IMG/VR virus record: IMGVR_UViG_3300042549_006752
Coordinates: 1 to 32,078 of that record
Direction: 5' to 3' (one strand)
Source: a virus
Length of the DNA stretch: 32,078 nucleotides
Below the pieces are notes generated by a model. That model ran no database searches. It worked only from the letters and a program-made list of their open reading frames with translations, and had not been told where the DNA came from. The stretch's first letter is position 1. Each line of letters opens with the position of its first letter. Positions 6,652-11,998 of this stretch are shown in pieces. Position numbers and translations under genes: made by a program.

Positions 6652-6783
6652 CTAGAGTTCCCACGGCGGCACCTGCGACGCGCCTGCAAATGGTGATTCC
6701 GGCTCCTGCTCCCCACCTGTGGGGACAGGCTCGGGGCGCACGGTGTCGCGCGGGTTGATTTGTTCTGTGCTAGGTTCAGTCAT
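6652..6783 (-). CDS. Acidic proline-rich small protein (43 aa)
   Basis: ATG 6783 to TAG 6654-6652 encodes MTEPSTEQINPRDTVRPEPV followed by a Gly/Glu/Pro-rich tail ending PPWEL. The acidic tail with terminal aromatic residue resembles the C-terminal tails that single-strand binding proteins use to recruit partners, but no OB-fold precedes it. The next gene starts two bases after its stop. Function is unknown. Confidence 0.5.
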   Translation of the reverse strand: MTEPSTEQINPRDTVRPEPVPTGGEQEPESPFAGASQVPPWEL

Positions 6784-6847
6784 GGTGTCGTCCGCGTCCG
6801 TCGCGCCCCGGCCCTGTGCCGAGACGCGACGGGGATGCGGTGTGCGG

Positions 6848-7072
6848 TTAGATGTCTTCCTCGCGGCTGGCCTGCGCGGGCTGCTTGTCCTTGCGCTTCA
6901 CTTTGCCCGACAGCACCGGGGCTTTTTCGGGAGCGTCCTGAGACTTTTTCCACAAGTCCACGAAGTAGTCCACTCCGCCGATGTTCACAGTGCCGGTGTA
7001 GTCGGGGTGTTTTTCGGTTTCCTTCTTGGTGTTTTTCCAGATGCTGATTCTGTTGGTGTTGTCGTAGTTCAT
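6848..7072 (-). CDS. Small conserved-type phage protein next to ERF (74 aa)
   Basis: ATG 7072 overlaps the ERF stop as ATGA. The product reads MNYDNTNRISIWKNTKKETE, then DYTGTVNIGGVDYFVDLWKK, a compact beta-rich pattern, followed by a Lys-rich tail ending REEDI. Small proteins of this style (N-T-N-x-x-x-x-W/F-K-N ... HPDYTGTINVGG) are common in phages and plasmids, often near recombination genes, with unproven function. Coupling to an annealing protein suggests an accessory DNA-binding role, which is inference. Confidence 0.7.
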   Translation of the reverse strand: MNYDNTNRISIWKNTKKETEKHPDYTGTVNIGGVDYFVDLWKKSQDAPEKAPVLSGKVKRKDKQPAQASREEDI

Positions 7073-7578
7073 AGGTCGTCGATTTCTGCGGTTTGTGTTG
7101 TTGGTTTGCGGAATTTATCCCCGGAGTGCTTCATCGGCACATCGTCCGGTTCTTGTGCGCGCGTGGCAGGCTGCGTGCGCTGCGTAGGACGGGCAACAGC
7201 GGCCTCGCCGTCGTCATCGGCGGGACACACGCCCACAATCGCGGCGAGCGCGTAGCGGCGTCCGTAGGTGATTGCGGAGCCTAGCCCCTGCGCGTCTGCC
7301 TTGGTGAGCGGCACGGCGAGCGTAGAGGACACCCATTCGCCGGATGAGTGAGCGAGAATGGTTTCCACGATTGCGTGCGTAGGGTCGCTGCTGACAAGCT
7401 GGACGATGGACAGGCCAGCGTTCGCAAGCGGCGCGCGGGCTGCGTCCCAGATGGAAGCAAGGTCTGCGTAGGCCGTGCGGAAGTGTGGGTTCGTGCTGTC
7501 TTTCTTTGCGCCGCCCATTGCGGACTGCGCTTTGACAAGGGCTGCTGCGAGAGCGGCGATGGTAGGTGATGTTGGCAT
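7069..7578 (-). CDS. erf: ERF-family single-strand annealing protein
   Basis: This 169-aa protein belongs to the ERF family of phage recombinases, which anneal complementary single strands during replication-linked recombination and genome circularisation. The diagnostic blocks are NPHFRTAYADLASIWDAARA (residues 30-49), then LANAGLSIVQ and GLGSAITYGRRYALAAIVGV, with the following acidic DDDGEA. The C-terminal 40 residues are a disordered polar tail ending EIDDL. It starts at ATG 7578, two bases after the stop of the 64-aa gene. A RusA-like resolvase is encoded on the opposite strand, which together would make an annealing-plus-resolution pathway. Confidence 0.92.
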   Translation of the reverse strand: MPTSPTIAALAAALVKAQSAMGGAKKDSTNPHFRTAYADLASIWDAARAPLANAGLSIVQLVSSDPTHAIVETILAHSSGEWVSSTLAVPLTKADAQGLGSAITYGRRYALAAIVGVCPADDDGEAAVARPTQRTQPATRAQEPDDVPMKHSGDKFRKPTTQTAEIDDL

Positions 7579-7579
7579 G

Positions 7580-7774
7580 TTATTTCAGTAGGTCTGGTTG
7601 TGATTCGTCGGCTGTCTCAGGCCGGTAATACTCCACCGCAATGTCAGCCTCCAGCCGACTGTGCGCGGTCACGAGGAAATCGCGCCCGCCGTAGCGGATG
7701 GCGTATTCCGTCGCGCCCTCGGCGTCTGCGCGGCACTGTATCGCGCGGGATGAGATGCGAATGGGGTTGCTCAT
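7580..7774 (-). CDS. Small hypothetical protein (64 aa)
   Basis: ATG 7774 overlaps the stop of the upstream membrane protein as ATGA and sets the start; a longer open frame upstream has no matching junction. The protein reads MSNPIRISSRAIQCRADAEG, then YAIRYGGRDFLVTAHSRLEA and ends QPDLLK. It looks like a small beta-alpha domain. No family was recognised. Confidence 0.6.
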   Translation of the reverse strand: MSNPIRISSRAIQCRADAEGATEYAIRYGGRDFLVTAHSRLEADIAVEYYRPETADESQPDLLK

Positions 7775-7911
7775 TTGCAGCGAAGGATGAACCAGCCGAC
7801 AACGGCGGCAGTTGCGACGAGCAGCGGCGCGAGGCGCATAGTCAGCCGCGCATTGCGGCGGCGGTTGGCGCGACATTCCGCGCAGTTGCAGGGTGAGGGT
7901 GTGTAGGACAT
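7771..7911 (-). CDS. Small Cys-rich membrane protein (46 aa)
   Basis: The likely start is ATG 7911 (MSYTPSPCNCAECRANRRRN); ATG 7968 would add 19 residues. The N-terminus has CNCAEC, a possible metal knuckle, followed by an Arg-rich patch and one hydrophobic segment (RLAPLLVATAAVVGWFILR). That arrangement suggests a single membrane span with the Cys-rich part in the cytoplasm. Function is unknown. Confidence 0.5.
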   Translation of the reverse strand: MSYTPSPCNCAECRANRRRNARLTMRLAPLLVATAAVVGWFILRCK

Positions 7912-7977
7912 GGCAGGTGTCTCGCCGGGTATCGCCCGCCCCGTTTCCGAGGCGAGCGCACCCGACAAGGTGAGTGG

Positions 7978-8163
7978 TTAGGCGGCGAGGGCAAACACAG
8001 ATTGATTGGCATCAATCCCAGCGGCCACAAGCTCGTCGAGCGAGCCAGCGCGGAAGTGGCCCTCCGCGCTGTCGCTGCTGAGGTTTTCTACATTCGTTTC
8101 CGGAAGCTCGATGGACTTGATAAGAGTTTCGCCGGTGATGCTGTTGCAGATTTTGTAGTTCAT
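7978..8163 (-). CDS. Small hypothetical protein, first gene of early leftward block (61 aa)
   Basis: ATG 8163 (MNYKICNSITGETLIKSIEL) follows the context CCGACAAAATGAA. The identical context precedes the first gene of the late block at 31864. The TGA of the possible 32-codon TTG frame overlaps this ATG as ATGA. The product is acidic, mixed alpha/beta in feel, and ends NQSVFALAA. No family was recognised. Confidence 0.55.
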   Translation of the reverse strand: MNYKICNSITGETLIKSIELPETNVENLSSDSAEGHFRAGSLDELVAAGIDANQSVFALAA

Positions 8164-8258
8164 TTTGTCGGATGATTTGGTTTGGTTTCGCTCGGCTGGT
8201 TGCCTTGCTTGAAACCACTTAAGCGCACGTCGCCGAATCGCGCAAGAATTATTTTCAA
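8160..8258 (-). CDS. Possible 32-aa leader frame with TTG start
   Basis: TTG AAA at 8258 directly follows the TAA of the regulator and the frame ends AAA TGA, overlapping ATG 8163. The frame at 31861-31959 has the same length and the same ends. Twelve of 32 residues match, mainly the C-terminal QG..PS...P..PTK. It may be a leader peptide, but a one-base offset of the conserved CTTGCGCG block favours DNA-level conservation. Confidence 0.25.
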   Translation of the reverse strand: MKIILARFGDVRLSGFKQGNQPSETKPNHPTK

Positions 8259-8319
8259 TTATTTTAGTGCAGTCTTTTTAGCACTTCGTAAACCCTTGAG
8301 TTGCGGGGCAGCTACGCCG
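8160..8319 (-). promoter_or_regulatory. Duplicated leader, copy A (early block)
   Basis: Four blocks are shared with 31861-32010: CATTTTGTCGG (11/11), a 21-base block at 8188-8208 (18/21), CGCGCAAG (8/8), and a 33-base block at 8287-8319 (28/33). They occur in the same order and at nearly the same spacing in front of the two leftward blocks. Copy A overlaps the end of the regulator gene. A common operator, promoter or antitermination site is a reasonable reading; no clear -35/-10 pair was found in both copies. Confidence 0.65.
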
Positions 8320-8573
8320 GATTTCGCCACCGCTCTTTTCCGGTATTGCCCGCGCTTTTTCCCCGCGTCGCTGCGCTTTTTCGGCGCGAGATTCGTCCGC
8401 GATTCCACGATTGCGCGCAGTGATTCCGCCTCCTGCTCCGTGGGCGTCCATACGCCGTCAAACATCCGGCGCACGCAGCCGTAGTGCGTGCCGAGCAGTG
8501 CGGCGATGCGGCTGATTGCGCCGCGCTTGGGGCGGTTCGTCGAAGGGTCGGTGATGTATTTTTTCCAGTTCAT
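8259..8573 (-). CDS. Putative small DNA-binding regulator (104 aa)
   Basis: ATG 8573 (MNWKKYITDPSTNRPKRGAI) lies next to a divergent promoter region. Residues 15-60 (RGAISRIAALLGTHYGCVRR, then TPTEQEAESLRAIVES) fit a helix-turn-helix that tests the first residues of helix 3 against DNA. The C-terminal 40 residues are strongly basic with KKRSDAGKKRGQYRKRAVAK. Position, basic charge and divergent arrangement suggest a Cro/CI-like or early regulator. A terminal piece of it (GVAxPQxxxLR) seems to be duplicated at the right end of the window. The family is unproven. Confidence 0.6.
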   Translation of the reverse strand: MNWKKYITDPSTNRPKRGAISRIAALLGTHYGCVRRMFDGVWTPTEQEAESLRAIVESRTNLAPKKRSDAGKKRGQYRKRAVAKSGVAAPQLKGLRSAKKTALK

Positions 8574-8578
8574 TTGTT

Positions 8579-8607
8579 TTGACTTTAATTGCGGCGCGGT
8601 GTATTTG
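8579..8607 (+). promoter_or_regulatory. Candidate rightward promoter, overlapping the leftward one
   Basis: TTGACT (8579-8584), a 17-base spacer and TATTTG (8602-8607) precede ATG 8618 by ten bases, giving a nearly leaderless transcript. The -35 box is good (5/6) and the -10 box is weak (3/6). Confidence 0.4.
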
Positions 8608-8611
8608 TCAA
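8582..8611 (-). promoter_or_regulatory. Candidate leftward promoter for the regulator
   Basis: On the minus strand a perfect TTGACA (8611-8606) is followed after 18 bases by TAAAGT (8587-8582), eight bases before ATG 8573. Each promoter's -35 box overlaps the other's -10 box, so RNA polymerase cannot occupy both. The pair is bounded by TTGAC and GTCAA inverted arms. Confidence 0.45.
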
Positions 8612-8617
8612 GACTCT

Positions 8618-8776
8618 ATGACAAAAGGGCACCGCTTCACCGTCGTCGTGAAAACTGACATGAGTCGAAAACATGCCGCCGTCGCGCTAACGGCTGCGCT
8701 TGGCTGGAGCGCGCCCGGCAGGTGCGAATTTCACCTGCGGAAATCAGCACCGAAAACGAAAGGCGGCGCGAAGTAA
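8618..8776 (+). CDS. Small basic protein, first rightward gene (52 aa)
   Basis: ATG 8618 (MTKGHRFTVVVKTDMSRKHA) is taken as start because the candidate promoter lies just before it; an in-frame TTG at 8579 falls inside that promoter. The protein has a beta-strand-like start, a short helix (AVALTAALGW) and a Lys-rich end. Similar-sized basic proteins are often regulators, but no family was recognised. The next gene begins three bases after its stop. Confidence 0.5.
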   Translation: MTKGHRFTVVVKTDMSRKHAAVALTAALGWSAPGRCEFHLRKSAPKTKGGAK

Positions 8777-8779
8777 TTT

Positions 8780-9073
8780 ATGGACACCACCACCGAAAAG
8801 CTAAACGCCGTCGCAGCAAAGCGCCGCGCAAACGCGCTCGCGGAGACACGCACGCCACGCACCGACGCACTGCGCGCGAAGCTGGCACCGCTCGCGGCTA
8901 CGCTGTCCGAGGACAACTTCGGTGAGATAGCTGTGCAGTGCATCACGGAAAGCCTTGCTCAAGTCCGCGCATTGGAGCGCGAGCTTGCCCAGGCCCGCGC
9001 CGTGATTGCGGACATCGTCGACAAGGCTGTGCCTGCGAGTGCGGAGAGCGCCAAAGCATTCCTCGCGAAGTGA
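8780..9073 (+). CDS. Coiled-coil hypothetical protein (97 aa)
   Basis: ATG 8780 (MDTTTEKLNAVAAKRRANAL) to TGA 9073, which overlaps the next start as GTGA. Ala, Arg, Glu and Leu dominate. Residues 55-85 (SLAQVRALERELAQARAVIA) form a likely coiled coil. It contains a P-R-T-D-A-L motif near the N-terminus, similar in flavour to the T-P-E-T-D of the 119-aa coiled-coil protein at 522. No family was recognised. Confidence 0.65.
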   Translation: MDTTTEKLNAVAAKRRANALAETRTPRTDALRAKLAPLAATLSEDNFGEIAVQCITESLAQVRALERELAQARAVIADIVDKAVPASAESAKAFLAK

Positions 9074-9489
9074 CCGCCCTGCCCGCTAACGCCCGCCTGT
9101 GCCATCGCTGCGGAGAGCACTACATTGGCAGGACGTGCCCGAAGTGCCCGCCTTCGCACGCCAGCGCCCCGCCAGCGGCTCCAAGCTCTTATGACAATCA
9201 AACTGACCGTGCCGGGGAAGCTGCCAAGCTGGAACGCAATCTTAGGAATGGGCCACTGGCAAAGAGCGAAGCTGAAAAAGGAAATCCAGAGCGCGTTCTT
9301 GTCCGCGTTACGAGCGTGCGGCGGCGACTCATCGACGAGGACAATCTCGCAGAAAAGTATCACGTCGATTGCTGCCGATACGCTGGCCTCATACATGCAG
9401 ACTCGCCTGACCAAACGAAAATTGAAGTCTGCCAGCGCAAGGCGGAAAAAGACGAAGCGGAGCACACGATAATCGAAATCACCACATGA
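9070..9489 (+). CDS. Zinc-ribbon start plus RusA-like catalytic half (139 aa frame)
   Basis: GTG 9070 overlaps the upstream TGA as GTGA. Residues 10-28 form a zinc ribbon (CHRCGEHYIGRTCPKC). A stretch without clear family signal follows, covering 9191-9279. From about residue 71 the frame carries the catalytic part of RusA Holliday-junction resolvases: VRRRLIDEDNLAEKYHVDCC, then RYAGLIHADSP, with the D-x-D-N and later Asp of the family active site. TGA 9489 overlaps the next ATG as ATGA, so termination in this frame is probably real. The N-terminal RusA half is in another frame (9191). The product is either a fusion as written or one outcome of a -1 frameshift. Confidence 0.7.
   Translation: MTALPANARLCHRCGEHYIGRTCPKCPPSHASAPPAAPSSYDNQTDRAGEAAKLERNLRNGPLAKSEAEKGNPERVLVRVTSVRRRLIDEDNLAEKYHVDCCRYAGLIHADSPDQTKIEVCQRKAEKDEAEHTIIEITT
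9191..9472 (+). CDS. RusA-like N-terminal half in a second frame
   Basis: ATG 9191 opens MTIKLTVPGKLPSWNAILGM, then GHWQRAKLKKEIQSAF. The P-x-x-P-S-x-N-x-x-L start and following helix are typical of the RusA N-terminus, but the active-site residues are absent from the rest of this frame, which ends in a Lys/Arg/Thr-rich tail. A -1 shift at the AAA AAG codons (9275-9280) would join it to the catalytic half for a 99-aa protein with all RusA features. Unshifted, it is a 93-aa basic protein. Whether the shift happens is not shown. A sequencing indel is the other explanation, but both frames remain open for over 280 bases. Confidence 0.55.
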   Translation: MTIKLTVPGKLPSWNAILGMGHWQRAKLKKEIQSAFLSALRACGGDSSTRTISQKSITSIAADTLASYMQTRLTKRKLKSASARRKKTKRSTR

Positions 9490-9731
9490 GCGACACAATC
9501 ACCAAACTGGCCCGCCCTCCATTCCAGCATTGGCTGCGATTCCGAGCTTCCGAACGCGCGCACGTCGTGACTGGCACGAGCGGCCCGATGCTCATCACGC
9601 CCTGCGGATACGCAGCCCACGGCGCGACTGGCGTGCCGGACAAGCGGGCGAAGAAGTGCCGCTCCTGCTCGCGCGCTGTGCGTCCTGTGTCGCCGCAGGA
9701 GCGGCGCATGGCAGGCCACGCGCCGGAATAA
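9486..9731 (+). CDS. Hypothetical protein with a CxxC motif (81 aa)
   Basis: ATG 9486 overlaps the RusA-frame stop as ATGA. The protein reads MSDTITKLARPPFQHWLRFR, then HVVTGTSGPMLITPCGY and AKKCRSCSRAVRPVSP. The three cysteines could bind metal. No family was recognised. It ends the coupled rightward operon; an inverted repeat follows at 9823-9873. Confidence 0.6.
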   Translation: MSDTITKLARPPFQHWLRFRASERAHVVTGTSGPMLITPCGYAAHGATGVPDKRAKKCRSCSRAVRPVSPQERRMAGHAPE

Positions 9732-9822
9732 TTTCGCTTGCCAAGTGCCCGCGCTGCGCGGAAGATGCGCCATCGGCAATTCCTGCCGGTAGCTGATTTC
9801 AGCCAGCTTCAAAACATTTCCT

Positions 9823-9873
9823 TGCCCCGCTTGTGCCGCGCTCTTTCGAGCCGGGCTGAACACAGGCGGGGCA
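9823..9873 (+). terminator. Weak terminator candidate after the rightward operon
   Basis: TGCCCCGC (9823-9830) pairs perfectly with GCGGGGCA (9866-9873) over a 35-base loop that holds a smaller GCTC/GAGC hairpin. CTTTGAT follows, a poor U run. It separates the coupled operon from the HNH gene. Confidence 0.3.
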
Positions 9874-9883
9874 CTTTGATAAA

Positions 9884-10438
9884 ATGCAAATTCATCTAGG
9901 TCGCCATGAATACAGAAATGAATATCTGCGATGCGAACATTGGACTGATTTCAGATCCAAAATCGTCGCGAAGTTCCCGCGATGCCAGAAATGCAAGGAG
10001 CGCCCATCTTTGCATGTCCACCATTGCAACTACTACCGCCTTTATCGAGAGCGTGAATCTGATGTTTTGGCGCTTTGCCCTCCGTGTCACAAACTGATTG
10101 AAATGGCAAAATCGTTCAAACTTATCAGCCAAAATCACGATCAGTTTGCGGCTCGCTCTGTGAATCGAAAACAGATTGACGCACTGCGAAAAAGTGTGGG
10201 CACGCTCAGCTTAGAGCAAGCGATGAAAATCCAACATGCGAGCCTTTACATCCAACGGCGAATCGTAGGGTATTTGAAGCTGCCGTCGTTTCCATCCGAC
10301 TGGCGCAACATAGTCGGAACTAAGCTGACTGCGCGGAAGTTTTGGTTTATCCAGATGTCACTTTCTGGAAAACTAAGCGGCGCGCCTCTGCGGAAAAAAT
10401 CAAAAACTCTACTCAAGATTGTAAAAATCCACTACTAG
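9884..10438 (+). CDS. HNH endonuclease (184 aa)
   Basis: This freestanding gene encodes EYLRCEHWTDFRSKIVAKFP, then RCQKCKERPSLHVHHCNYY and VLALCPPCHKLI, the zinc and His-His elements of an HNH nuclease (residues about 14-72). The C-terminal 110 residues are Lys-rich and probably bind DNA (SVNRKQIDALRKSVGTLSLE). It is more A/T-rich than its neighbours, lacks ATGA coupling and sits at the convergent end of two operons. This is typical of homing endonuclease or moron insertions. Its core pattern resembles the HNH gene at 3450. Confidence 0.82.
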   Translation: MQIHLGRHEYRNEYLRCEHWTDFRSKIVAKFPRCQKCKERPSLHVHHCNYYRLYRERESDVLALCPPCHKLIEMAKSFKLISQNHDQFAARSVNRKQIDALRKSVGTLSLEQAMKIQHASLYIQRRIVGYLKLPSFPSDWRNIVGTKLTARKFWFIQMSLSGKLSGAPLRKKSKTLLKIVKIHY

Positions 10439-10509
10439 CTGCCCAGACCGCTCAAGCCTGTCCCGATGCAAGGTTTCGCGGACAATAAACTTGGCCAGTG
10501 TATCGTCCG

Positions 10510-10565
10510 CTGCGAGTTTAGCGAATATTCAATTACCGCGCGACTAAAACGCTTAGAACTCGCAG
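10510..10565. terminator. Inverted repeat between convergent operons
   Basis: CTGCGAGTTTAGCG (10510-10523) faces CGCTTAGAACTCGCAG (10550-10565). Nine outer pairs are perfect and the inner part is imperfect. It lies between the rightward HNH gene and the end of the late leftward block, where a bidirectional terminator would be expected. There is no strong U run. The rest of 10439-10582 shows nothing else I can name. Confidence 0.35.
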
Positions 10566-10582
10566 CCTAGCGGCAAAAACAA

Positions 10583-10654
10583 TTACCGCCGCGCGCAAAT
10601 CACGACAAGGCCAGCGAGGATGAGCACGGCGGCGATGCCGATTGCGAGGCTCAT
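10583..10654 (-). CDS. 23-aa single-span membrane peptide after the endolysin
   Basis: ATG 10654 overlaps the amidase stop as ATGA and the frame ends TAA 10583. The product is almost entirely a hydrophobic helix (MSLAIGIAAVLILAGLVVIC) ending Ala-Arg-Arg. Its location and topology suggest a lysis accessory such as a pinholin-like or spanin-like peptide, but the length alone cannot decide. It is the last gene of the late block. Confidence 0.5.
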   Translation of the reverse strand: MSLAIGIAAVLILAGLVVICARR

Positions 10655-11403
10655 TTCCCGAGGTCGGCTTCAAGTTCTGAGCGCAGCGCGGTTGTCGTCT
10701 CCGTGGTGCGGTCGTAGCGTGCCGACTCGATCCACATGCCGCCGACTAGCACCTGCCCGCTTGTGTTGCGGATGATGCGGAGTGATTTACCGGTCGCTCG
10801 CAGCCATGCGGAGATTGCCACGCGCTCATCAGCGGTCGGTGCGGGCGGTGCGGTCGGCTGCGGTGTGGAGTCCATCGCAGCGCGCACGCCTGCGAGCACC
10901 CATGCCGATGTGATGCTTTTGCCGGGGCACGACTTGTTTGTTTTCGGATCGTCGCGGTGGAAGTTGATCGTGCTGGCGTCGGGTTGCAGGCCGAGCCATC
11001 GCAGGATCTCCGCAATCGTCCAGAATGCGGTCTGCCAGCAGGCCAGCCCGCGCCCCGTCTTGGCGTCGTCACGTCCATCGTAGTCGCCAAGCACCTCGAT
11101 GCCGATGTGGGTGCGATTGAAGGCCGCCGCGTGGATGCCTTGCTCATCGGGCGGCGTGAGTCCCCAGACTCGCGAGTCGTCTGGGAAGAAGTGCGGCCCG
11201 CGATCCCATCCGCGTTCGTGCGTGTAGCCATACTCGACGTTTTTCATCAGTTGCTTGCTCCATCCGCTCGGGCGCATGGCGAGAGTCGGCGTGGCGGTGT
11301 GGTGACACGTCACGCCCTTGGCCCATTTCGGGCGTGCGATGGCTGCGAGATACTTGCAAAGCTCAGCGCGGTTCCACGATTTTCCGGTGTTGGCGTAGCT
11401 CAT
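10651..11403 (-). CDS. N-acetylmuramoyl-L-alanine amidase (endolysin)
   Basis: This 250-aa protein is an Amidase_2 (T7 lysozyme-like) zinc enzyme that cuts the bond between muramic acid and the peptide stem of peptidoglycan. Zinc ligands are visible as CHHT (His 34), FHRDDP (His 149) and KSCPGK (Cys 159); GIEVLGDY lies in the core. A Pro/Thr/Ala linker (residues 183-191) leads to a 55-residue C-terminal part that may bind cell wall. No signal peptide is seen, so export depends on a holin. ATGA overlaps join it to the lipoprotein upstream and the membrane peptide downstream. Confidence 0.92.
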   Translation of the reverse strand: MSYANTGKSWNRAELCKYLAAIARPKWAKGVTCHHTATPTLAMRPSGWSKQLMKNVEYGYTHERGWDRGPHFFPDDSRVWGLTPPDEQGIHAAAFNRTHIGIEVLGDYDGRDDAKTGRGLACWQTAFWTIAEILRWLGLQPDASTINFHRDDPKTNKSCPGKSITSAWVLAGVRAAMDSTPQPTAPPAPTADERVAISAWLRATGKSLRIIRNTSGQVLVGGMWIESARYDRTTETTTALRSELEADLGK

Positions 11404-11780
11404 TTGGCCCCGGCAAACGCTGCCTCGCTAAGTGCCGTCGCCACCGCGTTGATCACCGTGGATTTGCTTACGCTGCCATTCGCCAGAGCCTCCGCCGCGA
11501 TGCTCTCGACGGCCTTGGCGGCTGCGGGATGCCCCGTTGCGCTGCGGACAAGCTGGCCAATGTCGGCCACGTCCACCGCGCCCCAAGCGGCCTGCGCTGC
11601 GGCGTGCCCGTAGTCGCTACCGAGGTTGCCAGCGACGAGCGTGCGGAGTTGTGCCACTGCCACTTTGCCGAGGATGGCCCCGGCGTCACGGCGCACGGCG
11701 CGCCAGTCGGTGCCAGCGCATCCGGTCAGGGCATGGATGAGCGTGGCGGCGAGGGCGAGGATGATGAGTTGCTTTTTCAT
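11400..11780 (-). CDS. Phage lipoprotein in the lysis cassette (126 aa)
   Basis: The N-terminus MKKQLIILALAATLIHALTG is a signal peptide with lipobox LTGC and lipidated Cys 21. The mature part is Ala-rich and helical without transmembrane spans. It could serve as an outer-membrane spanin or as a superinfection-exclusion lipoprotein. Classical spanins are shorter and proline-rich, so this is open. It is coupled by ATGA to the holin candidate before and the amidase after. Confidence 0.7.
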   Translation of the reverse strand: MKKQLIILALAATLIHALTGCAGTDWRAVRRDAGAILGKVAVAQLRTLVAGNLGSDYGHAAAQAAWGAVDVADIGQLVRSATGHPAAAKAVESIAAEALANGSVSKSTVINAVATALSEAAFAGAK

Positions 11781-11998
11781 GGGTTGGGTTGGGTTGAGTC
11801 AGGCGTCGGCGATGGCGTCGGCGGCGCGTAGTATGCGAGGATTTTCAGCAGCACGGTCGCGATTGCCGAGGCGTATGTCACATACGGCGTCCACTTCGGC
11901 GCGATGAGTTGGAGGATGTCCTTGTCGTAGGACATGCCCGCGATGATGGTGAGCACGCCAGTAAGGGTGGCGAATAGGTCGAGTTTGCGTTTGTTCAT
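11777..11998 (-). CDS. Holin candidate (73 aa, two membrane spans)
   Basis: The protein has a short basic N-terminus (MNKRKLDLF), a hydrophobic segment at residues 8-22, a short loop (SYDKDILQLIAPKW) and a second span at about 39-57, then a Pro/Thr/Ser tail. Size, topology and position immediately before the lipoprotein and endolysin fit a class II holin. No holin family is certain by eye. Confidence 0.65.
   Translation of the reverse strand: MNKRKLDLFATLTGVLTIIAGMSYDKDILQLIAPKWTPYVTYASAIATVLLKILAYYAPPTPSPTPDSTQPNP

Noticed and set aside
9730-9796. Short CPRC-containing stretch (IISLAKCPRCAEDAP) after the 81-aa gene
   Set aside because: It looks like a zinc knuckle but no start codon lies in a usable place; reaching it would need another frameshift.
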